Assembly: GCA_910575585.1 (NCBI GenBank)
Contig: CAJTGF010000044.1
Location: 1 to 44,890 of the forward strand
Source of the DNA: Clostridiaceae bacterium
GTDB taxonomy: Bacteria > Bacillota > Clostridia > Lachnospirales > Lachnospiraceae
Length of the DNA: 44,890 nucleotides
Direction of reading: 5' to 3'
Shown here: in pieces, positions 1 to 7,944 of the stretch
How positions within the stretch are numbered: the stretch's first letter is position 1
Layout of the letters: each line of letters begins with the position of its first letter
Position numbers and translations under genes: made by a program
Notes under the pieces: generated by a model
Told to the model about the DNA's origin: nothing
The model's input: the letters and a program-made list of their open reading frames with translations, nothing else
Databases searched by the model: none

Positions 1-4
1 CAAG

Positions 5-26
5 GGCGCGAAGCGCCGCATTTTTT
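5..26 (+). terminator. Possible intrinsic terminator
   Basis: A short GC stem, GGCGC / GCGCC with a 3-base loop, is followed three bases later by six T. It would end transcription of a gene lying to the left of the window. The stem is only 5 bp, so this is tentative. Confidence 0.4.
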
Positions 27-303
27 GACTGGTTTGTCAAGTGTTTTAGAGAAAAAAGTGGGTGATTTTTGAAAAATAGGTTCTAAAAGCCCCATGAAAT
101 AAGGGCTGAAGATTCCGAGAAGTTATAAAGACGGAAAGGAGGAACTTCCCGCCGCTGGCGGCGATAAGCCGAAAACGCCCCGGCGTGGCCGCCCGCCCAA
201 AGAAGAAAAAGCGGGGCCCACTGGCAAGGAGGAAACAAAGCCACGCAAGGGCCGCCCGCCCAAGGAGGATAAAACGGCCCCCGGAAAGGCAAAGCCGCCT
301 AAA

Positions 304-324
304 CGAGACAAAGTGTCCCGAAGT
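304..324. repeat. Dispersed ICE palindrome, site 1
   Basis: Arms CGAGACA / TGTCCCG around AAG, one mismatch. It lies inside the parB coding frame (read as RDKVSRS), between the AT-hook segment and the ParB core. Confidence 0.7.
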
Positions 325-1305
325 GACGGCAAAGCCCCGGATGCCCCAAAGGACGCTCCCATCCGGGAGGCCGCTGTCCCGGAGCCGCCTGCTCCCGATC
401 CCGCCGCCCCGCCCCGTCCCATTGACGAAGGAAAGCTGGTTTATTTGAAACTTTCCGATCTCCATGCGTTCCATACTTTCCGGGATCACCCGTTCCAGGT
501 AAAGGACGATGAAAAAATGGCCGAGCTGGTGGGGACGATCAAGGAGCATGGCGTTATGACCCCCGCCACCGTCCGCCCGGAAAAGGACGGCAACGGCTAT
601 GAGATTGTGGCGGGCCACCGCCGCCACCGTGGAAGTGAGATGGCCGGGCTGGAGGAGCTCCCCTGCATCGTCCGCAGCATGACGGACATCGAGGCTGTCC
701 GGGAAATGAAAAACAGCAACAAACAGCGTGGGGAGCCCCTGCCCAGCGAGCTTGCAAAACTTTTGGATCTGGAAGTGGAGGCCATCAAGCACCAGGGAGG
801 CCGTCTGGACGGCGTGGCTGAGGGGGACATCGGAAAACGCTCCGTTGAGATTGTCGGGGAAAACAACGGCATGAACTATAAAAAAGTCATGCGCTATATC
901 CGGCTGAACTCCCTTGTCCCAGAACTCTTAAACAAGGTGGACGAGAAAGGGCTTGGCTTTATGCCCGCCGTGGAGCTGTCCTACATCAAACCGAAAAACC
1001 AAAGGCTTGTTGCCGTTTCCATTGACGGCGAGCAGTCCTCCCCCTCGGTAGCCCAGGCAAAACGGCTCCGGGAGCTGGATAAGGAGGGAAAGCTCAACGG
1101 GGATGTGATTGACGGCATCTTATCAGAAAAGAAAAAGGAGGATAAAGGCGTGATTATTTCAACCGCTGAACTGGAAAAGTATTTCGGCAAGGAGGTTACT
1201 CCCGCTAAAATGAAGGAGCAGATCATGGGCCTGCTGGACGAGTGGAAACAGAAACAGCCGCCCCAGCTTACGAAAGCTCCGAAAAAGATGGAAAAAGACA
1301 AGTAA
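313..1305 (+). CDS. parB: ParB/RepB/Spo0J-family partition-like protein
   Basis: The protein resembles ParB nucleases/partition proteins. A ParB N-terminal core includes the VAGHRRHRG motif near residue 100, and a following helix-turn-helix region includes NYKKVMRYIRL. The Lys-rich C-terminus is probably a dimerisation tail. The annotated start is GTG 313, but the same frame stays open back to about 103 and encodes two AT-hook-like motifs (RRGRPPK and RKGRPPK, about 184-270). The real protein is therefore probably longer, starting at a non-standard codon (CTG 106 or ATT 112). In ICEs such proteins help maintain the excised circle. A copy of the dispersed palindrome lies over the GTG, so this protein is a natural candidate to bind it; that link is inference. 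Confidence 0.85.
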   Translation: MSRSDGKAPDAPKDAPIREAAVPEPPAPDPAAPPRPIDEGKLVYLKLSDLHAFHTFRDHPFQVKDDEKMAELVGTIKEHGVMTPATVRPEKDGNGYEIVAGHRRHRGSEMAGLEELPCIVRSMTDIEAVREMKNSNKQRGEPLPSELAKLLDLEVEAIKHQGGRLDGVAEGDIGKRSVEIVGENNGMNYKKVMRYIRLNSLVPELLNKVDEKGLGFMPAVELSYIKPKNQRLVAVSIDGEQSSPSVAQAKRLRELDKEGKLNGDVIDGILSEKKKEDKGVIISTAELEKYFGKEVTPAKMKEQIMGLLDEWKQKQPPQLTKAPKKMEKDK

Positions 1306-1307
1306 TC

Positions 1308-1331
1308 ACTTCGAGACATTTTGTCCCGAGG
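1308..1331. repeat. Dispersed ICE palindrome, site 2
   Basis: ACTTCGAGACA, TTT, TGTCCCGAGG. It begins four bases after the parB stop codon, in the long spacer before the DUF4406-like gene. Confidence 0.75.
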
Positions 1332-1349
1332 GGCTCCGCCCCTTGCGAT

Positions 1350-1514
1350 GGCTCTGGTGGTATATATCCCCCGTCGCCGTCTGTTGTTTAGCACAGCCGG
1401 GAGCGGGCCGTCAAGGGGGCCAACGGCCCCGCCGCCTGCGGCGGCCTGCCCTTGACGGTCTGCCCCGGCTGTGCTATTTCCCCGGCAGGCGGCGGGGGTA
1501 TATCCTCCAGAGCC
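1350..1514. repeat. Long imperfect inverted repeat, about 70-bp arms
   Basis: The left arm begins GGCTCTGGTGGTATATA and the right arm ends TATATCCTCCAGAGCC. Inner blocks TAGCACAGCCGGG and CCGTCAAGGG also recur in inverted order near 1390-1415 and 1450-1475. The centre is a GC-rich run around CCGCCTGCGGCGG. As RNA it would fold into one very long hairpin between parB and the next gene. The function is unknown; it could be a structured leader, a processing site or a remnant of a small element. Confidence 0.75.
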
Positions 1515-1515
1515 G

Positions 1516-1548
1516 CCCCCTTTCCCAAGATTGGGAAAGGGCGGGGGG
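1516..1548 (+). terminator. Strong GC hairpin in the leader of the DUF4406-like gene
   Basis: CCCCCTTTCCCAA and TTGGGAAAGGGcGGGGG pair around GA, about 45 bases upstream of ATG 1591. There is no T-tract, so it is more likely a leader or attenuator structure than a simple terminator. Confidence 0.5.
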
Positions 1549-1590
1549 TTAGGGTTGAACAATTTCACGATAGAATGGAGGTTTTTACTT

Positions 1591-1932
1591 ATGAAACGAC
1601 CCCTTGCTTACATTACCGCCGCATGGTTTGGCGGCGACAGCGAAAACGCGGAACTGGCCGTCCAGTATTGCCGGGCAGTCTATGAGGCGGGCTTCTCCCC
1701 GATCTGTCCTACCCTCTATCTGCCGCTGTTCCTCAATGACGCAGTACCCGAGGAGCATAAAAGCGGCATCGACATGGGCCGTGACCTCTTGCGCCGCTCC
1801 CATGTGCTGGTGGTCTGCGGACACACCATGACCGAGGCTATGAAAAACGATATTGCCGTGGCCCAGCGGCTGGGGATCACCGCCACCACCCTTGAGGGCA
1901 TTTTGACCGTCAAGGAACAGGGGCACCGCTGA
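1591..1932 (+). CDS. DUF4406-like (nucleoside deoxyribosyltransferase-fold) protein
   Basis: A 113-residue protein starting MKRPLAYITAAWFGG, with the pattern of the DUF4406/DUF7768 family, which shares the nucleoside 2-deoxyribosyltransferase fold: an N-terminal beta strand followed by PTLYLP, the GIDMGRDLL helix and the VLVVCG strand. ATG 1591 is chosen because ATGGAGG lies 9 bases before it. Its stop overlaps the start of ardA (TGATG), so the two are translationally coupled. The biochemical role in ICEs is not established; a DNA-modification or antirestriction accessory role is only a guess from its neighbour. Confidence 0.75.
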   Translation: MKRPLAYITAAWFGGDSENAELAVQYCRAVYEAGFSPICPTLYLPLFLNDAVPEEHKSGIDMGRDLLRRSHVLVVCGHTMTEAMKNDIAVAQRLGITATTLEGILTVKEQGHR

Positions 1933-2637
1933 TGCCGTCCCTGTTTGAAGCCTACATCACCAACCTTGGGAAATACAGCGAGGGGGAGCTGGTGGGGGAA
2001 ACGCTGAAATTCCCCACCAGCCCCCAGGAGGTGCAGGCTTTGTTAAAACATATCGGGGTGGACGGCATACGGTACGAGGAATTTTTCATTACCAGCTTTG
2101 ACGGCGATGTGCTGGGGCTCTATGACTACCTTGGCGAGTATGAAAATCTGGACGAGTTAAACCACCTTGCCTGCCTGCTCTCGGAGCTGGATCAAGGCAA
2201 GCTGGAAAAATTCGAGGCCGCCCTAAATATCGGCGCCCATACTTCCAGCGTGGCGGACATTATCAACCTGGCGCAAAATCTGGACTGCTTTGAGTTTTAC
2301 CCGGATATTGAAACGGAGGAGGACTTGGGCCGTTACTGGGCCGAGGACTTGCCCATCCCGGCGGAACTGAAAGACTATTTTGACTATGGGGCATACGGAC
2401 GGGATATATCCATCAACGAGGGCGGCCACTTTGCCCCCGGGCGGCTATATCGTCCAGACCAGCGGCGATTTCAAGGAATATTATCACGATACCAAGGACA
2501 TTCCCGCCGGGCACAAGGTTTTTTCTTTTCCCCAGCTTTCCATCCGGGAACAGATGGCCGCCTATAAGGAGGTGATTGACGGTTCCTCAAAAGAGGGATT
2601 CCGACGGCTGACTGAAAAAGGCCGGGAGGAACGCTGA
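1932..2637 (+). CDS. ardA: ArdA-like antirestriction protein, interrupted by a frameshift
   Basis: ArdA proteins are acidic DNA mimics that block type I restriction enzymes when an ICE enters a new cell. The first frame matches the family (SLFEAYITNLGKY, LGEYENLDELNHLA, NLAQNLDCFEFYP, YGRDISINEGGHF) up to about position 2440. It then runs into a non-family tail ending at 2567. The family-like continuation (GGYIVQTSGDFKEYY, then IREQMAAYKEV) is in another frame and ends at 2637. One extra C in the run GCCCCCGGG (about 2437-2445) explains the shift. Either the gene is broken, the run slips, or there is a sequence error. The acidic ArdA core is upstream of the shift, so a truncated product might still act. 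Confidence 0.8.
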
Positions 2638-2643
2638 CAAGGC

Positions 2644-2667
2644 ACTTCGAGACACTTTGTCCCAAGG
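2644..2667. repeat. Dispersed ICE palindrome, site 3
   Basis: ACTTCGAGACA, CTT, TGTCCCAAGG, between the ardA stop and the ribosome site of pcfB. Confidence 0.75.
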
Positions 2668-2692
2668 CGGCCCAAGAAAGGAGGCGGTGTAA

Positions 2693-3169
2693 CTGATTGA
2701 CGAAGAAATTTCCCGGAGCTCCATAGCGATTTCCGTCCGGGCCGGCAAGCTGACGGCCCGGGGGCTGGCTTATGTGCTCCAGGCGGCGGGCCGCCAGATT
2801 GCCAAACGGCATAGGGCGGCCCAGCGGCCCCACGGCAGGCAGAGCGTAAAAAAGCTCATGGGGCATGGGGAGAATGTAAACAGTATTGAGGTAGAGTCCC
2901 CCAAGCTCTTTGACCGCATGGCCCGCCGTTTCAATGTGGATTATGCGTTTTACCAGACCGGGCCGGACAAATACCTGCTGTTTTTCAAAGCTGGGCAGGC
3001 GGACGCCATCACCGCCTGTTTTGAAAGCTATTCCCGGAAACTGCTTGGAAAATCAAAATCCAGCCGCATCCCCATCCGGGAACAGCTCAAGCGGGCGGCG
3101 GATCAGCTTGCCAAGGAAAGGCCCAAAACGAAAGAACGGGCAAAGGAGGTGGTTCGTGAAGAACGATAA
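2693..3169 (+). CDS. pcfB: PcfB-family (DUF3801) conjugation protein
   Basis: PcfB-type proteins are relaxosome or coupling accessory proteins encoded just before VirD4 in Firmicute conjugative elements. The frame encodes IDEEISRSSIAISVRAGKLT at the N-terminus, a GRQSVKKLMGHG segment, an FDRMARRFNVDYAFY alpha/beta region and a basic tail. AAAGGAGG (2677-2684) points to CTG 2693 or ATT 2696; no ATG, GTG or TTG is present in frame there. The first standard start, GTG 2774, would remove conserved-looking sequence. It overlaps virD4 by 14 bases, as in an operon. Confidence 0.75.
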   Translation: MIDEEISRSSIAISVRAGKLTARGLAYVLQAAGRQIAKRHRAAQRPHGRQSVKKLMGHGENVNSIEVESPKLFDRMARRFNVDYAFYQTGPDKYLLFFKAGQADAITACFESYSRKLLGKSKSSRIPIREQLKRAADQLAKERPKTKERAKEVVREER

Positions 3170-4832
3170 GATCAAGAAATATCTCATTCCCAACATCCCG
3201 TATCTGTTCATTTTGTGGGCCTGTCTGAAAATGGGGACGGCCTACCGTCTGGCGGCGGGTGCGGACTTCGCCCATAAGCTCATGGGGCTGGGCTTAACCA
3301 TCGGCCCGGCCTTTGCCGATTTCGCCCCGGGGCTCCATCCCTTTGACTGGCTCATTGGCATTGTAGGGGCGGCGGGCTTTCGCCTGCTGATCTATGTGAA
3401 AAGCAAGAACGCAAAGAAATTTCGGCGGGATGAAGAATACGGATCGGCCCGTTGGGGCGGGCCAAAAGATATAGCCCCTTTTGCCGATCCGAAGTTTGAA
3501 AATAATGTCATTCTTACCGGGACGGAGTTTCTCACCATGAATACCCGGCCCAAAATCCCGGCCAACGCCCGGAACTTAAATTGCTGTGTCATCGGCTCCT
3601 CCGGCTCGGGAAAAACCCGCTTTTGGCTCACACCCCAGCTTTTACAGGCTCATTCCTCTTTCGTGGTGGTCGATCCCAAGGGCGGGGTGCTGTCCCAGGT
3701 GGGCTGTTTTCTCCAAAAGAAAAAGGGATATAAAGTTAAGGTTTTTAATTCCATCGACTTTTCCAAGTCCATGCACTATAACCCGCTGGCCTATATCCGA
3801 AACGAGGCCGACATCCTGAAGTTTGTGGATGCCCTCATTTCCAACACCAAGGGCGAAGGCAAGGAGGGCGACCCCTTCTGGACAAAATCAGAGACTTTGC
3901 TCTACTGCGCCTTAATCGCCTATATCATTTTTGAGGGCCCCGCCGAGGATCGGAACATGAACACTTTAGTGGATATGATTTCCGGGATGGAAGTAAAAGA
4001 AGATGACGAGGATTTTATGAACGCTGTGGACTATATGTTTTCCGGGCTGGAAAAGCGAAAGCCGGACTGCTTTGCGGTCAAGCAGTATAAGAAATACAAA
4101 TTAGCCAGCGGCAAGACAGCGAAAAGCATTTTGATTTCCTGCGGGGCAAGGCTGGCCCCCTTTGACATCCCCCAACTCCGGGAGATTATGTCCTATGACG
4201 AGTTGGAGCTTGACCGCATCGGGGATCGGAAAACGGCGGTGTTCTTTATTATCTCGGACACCACCCAGACCTACAACTTTTTAGTGGCTCTGGCCTTTTC
4301 CCAGATGTTCAACCTTTTGTGCGAGCGGGCCGACAATGTTCACGGCGGCCGCCTGCCCCATCATGTGCGGGTGCTGTGGGACGAGGCGGCAAACACGGGG
4401 CAAGTGCCCCAGCTTGAAAAGATTGTGGCCGTGATCCGCTCCCGGGAGATCAGCTTAACCCTGTTCTACCAGCAGTTGGCGCAGTGTAAGGCCATCTATG
4501 ACAAACACGCCGAGACAATCCTCGGCAACATGGACAGCGTGGTATTCCTCGGGGGCCGGGAGGCCAGCACCATCAAGGAAATATCGGAAAACTGGCTGGG
4601 AAAGGCCACCATCAGTATGCAGACCGACAGCCGCTCCCGTGGCCAGTCGGAAAGCTACAGCCAGAACACCCAGCGGCTGGGCCGGGAACTTATGACCCCC
4701 AGCGAGCTGGCAACCATGCCCGGGGACAAGTGCATTTTGCAGCTTCGGGGCCTGCCCCCGTTCCTGTCCCCCAAGTATGATTTGAAAAAGCACCCCAACT
4801 ACCGCTACACGGCTGAGGCCGATAAAATTTGA
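3156..4832 (+). CDS. virD4: VirD4/TraG-type conjugation coupling ATPase
   Basis: The type IV coupling protein brings the relaxase-DNA complex to the mating channel. Two hydrophobic segments lie in the first 80 residues. Walker A GSSGSGKT is at about residues 147-154, and the Walker B-like VLWDEAAN at about 406-413. C-terminal motifs typical of the CD1115 family are LGGREAST, NWLGKATIS and PGDKCILQLRG. GTG 3156 is chosen because AAAGGAGG ends 6 bases before it. At 558 residues it is full length. It is the last gene before the nested IME; the expected next gene, maff2, is missing its 5' part. Confidence 0.93.
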   Translation: MKNDKIKKYLIPNIPYLFILWACLKMGTAYRLAAGADFAHKLMGLGLTIGPAFADFAPGLHPFDWLIGIVGAAGFRLLIYVKSKNAKKFRRDEEYGSARWGGPKDIAPFADPKFENNVILTGTEFLTMNTRPKIPANARNLNCCVIGSSGSGKTRFWLTPQLLQAHSSFVVVDPKGGVLSQVGCFLQKKKGYKVKVFNSIDFSKSMHYNPLAYIRNEADILKFVDALISNTKGEGKEGDPFWTKSETLLYCALIAYIIFEGPAEDRNMNTLVDMISGMEVKEDDEDFMNAVDYMFSGLEKRKPDCFAVKQYKKYKLASGKTAKSILISCGARLAPFDIPQLREIMSYDELELDRIGDRKTAVFFIISDTTQTYNFLVALAFSQMFNLLCERADNVHGGRLPHHVRVLWDEAANTGQVPQLEKIVAVIRSREISLTLFYQQLAQCKAIYDKHAETILGNMDSVVFLGGREASTIKEISENWLGKATISMQTDSRSRGQSESYSQNTQRLGRELMTPSELATMPGDKCILQLRGLPPFLSPKYDLKKHPNYRYTAEADKI

Positions 4833-4841
4833 TTGGATGTG

Positions 4842-4873
4842 GAAAGACCAGCCGACTACCCGGCTGGTCTTTC
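4842..4873. terminator. Bidirectional terminator between virD4 and the XRE gene
   Basis: A perfect 13-bp stem, GAAAGACCAGCCG / CGGCTGGTCTTTC with a 6-base loop. It stops virD4 transcription, and its right arm touches the stop codon of the convergent XRE gene. Confidence 0.8.
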
Positions 4874-5199
4874 TAACCTTCCCTGCGCTCCAATACCGCC
4901 CGAATCATGGCAACGGCGATTTCCTGCTGGCTGGGCGACGTGCTTTCCCACAGCTCTGCCAGCTCCCGTATCTTGCTGACCTCATTATCTTCCAGCGCAT
5001 CCCGCAGCAGATAATCAGGGGAGATTTTCAGTGCGTTGCAGATATTGATAAATACGGGCAGACTGGGAACCTTTATCCCGCCTTCAATCTGCCGGAGGTA
5101 AGTTGCGTTGATATTGCACAGCTCCGAGAGCCTGTCCGCCGTGAATCCCCGGTCTTTCCTCACCATGTTGATACGTTTGCCTAATCCTTTACCTTCCAT
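4873..5199 (-). CDS. XRE-family HTH regulator
   Basis: A 108-residue Cro/CI-type DNA-binding protein. The HTH covers about residues 8-62 (GKRINMVRKDRGF, LSELCNINATYLRQIEGG, LPVFINICNALKISPDYLL), followed by a short helical tail ending AVLERREG. The inner start MEGKG is preferred to one 10 codons upstream because GGGTGG lies just before it. It is divergent from the small gene pair at 5338-5696, so it probably represses that promoter. The AT-rich spacer holds related blocks, CTTTTAGACTA and TCTAAAAGACTA, that could be its operator. Confidence 0.75.
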   Translation of the reverse strand: MEGKGLGKRINMVRKDRGFTADRLSELCNINATYLRQIEGGIKVPSLPVFINICNALKISPDYLLRDALEDNEVSKIRELAELWESTSPSQQEIAVAMIRAVLERREG

Positions 5200-5267
5200 A
5201 ATGCCACCCATTTCATAAGCTATTAGCATTTATTTTGTACACTTTTAGACTACATCACACTTAGGGA

Positions 5268-5296
5268 TTGCAATAGATTCTAAAAGACTATATAAT
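5268..5296 (+). promoter_or_regulatory. Sigma-A-type promoter for the SymE pair
   Basis: TTGCAA (5268-5273), a 17-bp spacer and TATAAT (5291-5296). The blocks CTTTTAGACTA and TCTAAAAGACTA around 5241-5290 overlap it and could bind the divergent XRE regulator. Confidence 0.65.
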
Positions 5297-5337
5297 ATTA
5301 GCTAGTAGACTATAAACTATGAAAGGGGAACAACAGA

Positions 5338-5526
5338 ATGGAACTGAACTATTTTAGGGACAGGCTTTTTGATTTACTAAACGACAGTGAAGGGATGGGG
5401 ATTGTTGACCTGAACGCAGATGAGCGGAACAGCCTGCTCACTGTCAGGACAGAGGACGGGAATGTATTTGAAATCGTATGCCGACAGGCAGCGGGGAAGG
5501 AGGACGGATGGACGACCGCAAACTGA
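5338..5526 (+). CDS. Small acidic protein upstream of SymE-like gene
   Basis: A 62-residue protein (MELNYFRDRLFDLLNDSEG...) with no family I recognise for certain. ATG 5338 follows AAGGGGAACAACAG. Its last 19 bases overlap the next gene, so the two are cotranscribed and probably coupled. Small acidic proteins of this style often precede SymE-like genes in Firmicutes and may be a partner or antitoxin-like protein; this is inference from position only. Confidence 0.6.
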   Translation: MELNYFRDRLFDLLNDSEGMGIVDLNADERNSLLTVRTEDGNVFEIVCRQAAGKEDGWTTAN

Positions 5527-5696
5527 CTGTATGCTATGGACGTGGCAATTACAAGCAATCTCCGCCGCAGATTCTTTTACAAGGTAAGTGGCTGGAACAG
5601 GCTGGATTCTCCGCAGGGGACAAAATCACCGTGAAATGCCAGCAGGGGCAGCTTATCATCACAAAAAACGGAACAAGAGCAGATTCAACAGAATAA
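5508..5696 (+). CDS. symE: SymE-like toxin-family protein
   Basis: A 62-residue protein whose C-terminal half matches the SymE-type fold related to AbrB/MazE: PQILLQGKWLEQAGF, AGDKITVKCQQGQLIITKN. In E. coli SymE is an SOS-induced toxin controlled by an antisense RNA; many Firmicute homologues are uncharacterised. ATG 5508 is selected by GGGAAGGAGG ending 4 bases earlier. It lies in an apparent operon with the small acidic gene before it, and the XRE regulator faces it. Confidence 0.7.
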   Translation: MDDRKLTVCYGRGNYKQSPPQILLQGKWLEQAGFSAGDKITVKCQQGQLIITKNGTRADSTE

Positions 5697-5797
5697 TGTT
5701 TATGATACAATGATTTTTTCGGAAAATCTATTCCCTCTGGAAAGTGACTGCGGTATAATGAAGCTATCGACAAATCGGAATAGGGAGGTAAATTTAT

Positions 5798-6199
5798 ATG
5801 AGTGATTTTGCTATTCGTTTTCTTAATAGTGAAGGGGAACCTATTACACAAGAAACTGTAGACAAACTGGTGTGCAAAATTCGGGAAAATCATTGTAGGT
5901 CTGCATGGTTAGCTTTGGATGAATATGGCGAAGAGGATTTTCTATCTGTAGATATTGAGAATGATTGGGCGGCTCTGGCTTTTAACACATATGGTGAAGA
6001 TGAAGAGGCTCATATGTATATGCCTGTCAATTCCGAATATGGTACATCCAAAGAGGACGCTCCTGTAAATATCAGCGGACAGACTCCAGTTCTCAAGCGA
6101 AATGCGCTCAATGATTTGAATCTGGTTGCTGAATGTGTTCTCCATTTTGCTAAAACAGGAGAGCTGTATCCAAAGTTGAAGTGGGAGGAAGTAGCGTAA
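5798..6199 (+). CDS. Conserved hypothetical protein, possibly immunity-like
   Basis: A 133-residue soluble acidic protein starting MSDFAIRFLNSEGEPI, with a central LALDEYGEEDFLSVDIENDWAAL and a C-terminal FAKTGELYPKLKWEE. The composition and length are those of small immunity proteins of polymorphic toxin systems, but I cannot name the family with confidence and no toxin gene adjoins it. GGGAGG lies 8 bases before ATG 5798. Its base composition is lower in GC than the ICE backbone, in keeping with accessory DNA. Confidence 0.6.
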   Translation: MSDFAIRFLNSEGEPITQETVDKLVCKIRENHCRSAWLALDEYGEEDFLSVDIENDWAALAFNTYGEDEEAHMYMPVNSEYGTSKEDAPVNISGQTPVLKRNALNDLNLVAECVLHFAKTGELYPKLKWEEVA

Positions 6200-6248
6200 A
6201 AAACACAACTTCCAGTTTGTGCGCTTAAAAATTGAATAAGAACCACCC

Positions 6249-6288
6249 AAAATGCCGTTGCATGGAAAAATCCCAAGCAACGGCATTT
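6249..6288. terminator. Bidirectional terminator
   Basis: AAATGCCGTTGC and GCAACGGCATTT form a perfect 12-bp stem, between the convergent genes ending at 6199 (plus) and 6291 (minus). Confidence 0.8.
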
Positions 6289-6290
6289 CC

Positions 6291-7100
6291 TTATCTCCGT
6301 TTCATTCTGCTCAACGGTGAATCCTTATATGCCGGAGTTTTCTTCATAACATTTTTCAGAACCGTGCGCTCCTGCTCCGACAGCTTCTCATACCGGATTT
6401 GTAGCTGCGTACACATCAGGGCAGTGAACACATCCAGATAGGAACCCGGCACGGCCAGCGCCTTCTTTGCGTCCTTGATTAGCTTCATGCCATTGGAGCC
6501 GTCCGGCGCACTATCCGTATCATTCTTGTGCGTTTCCCTTATGGCATGGAGGATAGTGTCCCAAGTCCGGTGCGTGACCTGACAGAAATAATCTTCTTCC
6601 TGTACCTGCATAGCTTCCAACGCCTTTAACGCAGCATCTTCCTCCACCGGCTGATATTGGGAAAGGACTTGCCCCCGCAGGACTTCCAGAAGGCTGTTGA
6701 AGTTTTGGAAGTGGGCGGTTGCCACACCATCTACATAAATTTCCGTGTCCGTCATCAGGGTAATAAAATCCTCATGTGTGGCAATCTCACACAGCAGCCG
6801 GTTGTTGATACGCCCGCTTTTCAACAGCTCCACCATGCTGTCACTCAAATGCAGCTCCGTAAGTTCCATGCCCGGATGGTTCCGGTTCTCTGTCAAGCAG
6901 AGCAGGTAATCCGTTGACACACCGTAAAACTTTGCCAGCTCCACAAGGTTTTTGTGGCTGATTTCCTTTAGTTCGTCATTCTCATAGCTTCCCAAGGCTG
7001 ATTTGGAAATCCCCGTAACCGCCGCCAGTTCCTCTAATTTTAAATGCCGCTCCGTCCTTAAATCCTTTAACCGCTCCTGAACCGTTATCCCCTGTTTCAT
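6291..7100 (-). CDS. XRE-family repressor of the IME
   Basis: A 269-residue protein with an N-terminal Cro/CI HTH (RLKDLRTERHLKLEELAAVTGISKSALGSYE split over residues 10-40, then FYGVSTDYLL) and a long helical C-terminal domain. The start MKQGITVQERL is chosen because AAAGGAG lies 9 bases before it; an upstream start is possible but unsupported. It reads away from the mobilization genes and faces two matching palindromes (7198-7248). This is the layout of a master repressor that controls the IME's replication and mobilization genes. Confidence 0.8.
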   Translation of the reverse strand: MKQGITVQERLKDLRTERHLKLEELAAVTGISKSALGSYENDELKEISHKNLVELAKFYGVSTDYLLCLTENRNHPGMELTELHLSDSMVELLKSGRINNRLLCEIATHEDFITLMTDTEIYVDGVATAHFQNFNSLLEVLRGQVLSQYQPVEEDAALKALEAMQVQEEDYFCQVTHRTWDTILHAIRETHKNDTDSAPDGSNGMKLIKDAKKALAVPGSYLDVFTALMCTQLQIRYEKLSEQERTVLKNVMKKTPAYKDSPLSRMKRR

Positions 7101-7197
7101 GGCTTCCTGCTCCTTTCCAGCGGCCAGCTTTTGCCGCCATCCCCATTGTACCACATATCCATGCCGGGCGCATTTCCCTTTGTGATTCTTTTCAAAG

Positions 7198-7248
7198 GCG
7201 CAAAATGCGCTTTTGATTTGCCCGGATTTTCAGAAGTGCAAAATGCAC
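7198..7248. promoter_or_regulatory. Twin operator-like palindromes
   Basis: GCGCAAAATGCGC (7198-7210) and GTGCAAAATGCAC (7236-7248) share GCAAAATGC and are 38 bp apart. Both are followed by a TGATTT block. They lie 100-150 bp upstream of the XRE repressor start and are probable operators of that protein. Confidence 0.6.
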
Positions 7249-7752
7249 ATCTGATTTTTGCACCCGTCCAGCAGGAAGCCTTTTCCGCAATCGTGGAATT
7301 TTTCAGATTTTGGGCTTCATTCCTGATTCGTGGACATACGGCACATGGTACAAAAATGTCATATGATATAGGCAGTTCATCGATGGATTATTCCAATCGA
7401 ATGACCGGCCTGTATGGGATATGCTCCCCGGCGATGTAACGCAACGACTTCCGGCAGGGAAACGGAGGAACCCTGACCGGAACGAGCGTACCAAGGAGAG
7501 CGAAACGCCGCCAAAGACGGGGGCAGGAACGACAGCAGAGGGAACCGGCAAAATGAACACCGAAACGATACCGAAACACAACAATTTCACGGGGCATAGT
7601 CTGCCCTGTCCGTAATACTAAGGGGGATTTTGGGGCGGCTCTACGGCTGTATTTCCCCTGAAAATCGCCCCGAAACGATACACAAAAAACCACTGCCCGC
7701 CCATTCCGGCTGTTACTGCTGAATCGGGCGGTTTTTCTATGAAGGAGGCACC
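7249..7752 (+). other. Non-coding leader region with hairpins
   Basis: No convincing gene; short open frames here have biased composition. It holds an interlocked inverted repeat at about 7622-7673 (GGGGATTTTGGGGCG against CCCCTGAAAATCGCCCC). An attenuator-like hairpin at about 7685-7737 ends CGGGCGGTTTTT, just before the ribosome site of the next gene. It could hold the IME promoter and perhaps its oriT, but no nick site is recognisable. Confidence 0.45.
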
Positions 7753-7944
7753 ATGCCGAGAATGTCAAAGAAGTTGAAGAAAGAGCTTGCTTTCTTCCTG
7801 AACGACCGGGGGCGCAGAAGCTACAATGAACTCTGCCGGAAATGCCAGCATGAATGTAAGCAGGGTTTCCGGGCTGTCATTATCGACTGCCCCCGCTACC
7901 AATCCAAACGAGCCAAAAGGAGGACACCATCCAATGAATTGTGA
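7753..7944 (+). CDS. Small Cys-containing IME protein
   Basis: A 63-residue basic protein, MPRMSKKLKKELAFFLN..., with Cys residues in CRKCQHECKQG and a later Cys, suggesting a small zinc-binding knuckle. AAGGAGG lies 7 bases before ATG 7753. It overlaps the next gene by 11 bases and is the first gene of the IME mobilization operon. I know no defined function; similar small proteins occur at this position in related elements. Confidence 0.65.
   Translation: MPRMSKKLKKELAFFLNDRGRRSYNELCRKCQHECKQGFRAVIIDCPRYQSKRAKRRTPSNEL

Noticed and set aside
46-792. Long open frame on the minus strand opposite parB
   Set aside because: It mirrors the GC-rich codons of parB, has low-complexity Gly/Arg/Phe composition, and no ribosome site or family likeness.
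7421-7615. 64-residue frame in the IME leader
   Set aside because: Basic, low-complexity product without a ribosome site; it overlaps predicted hairpins and is more likely non-coding.
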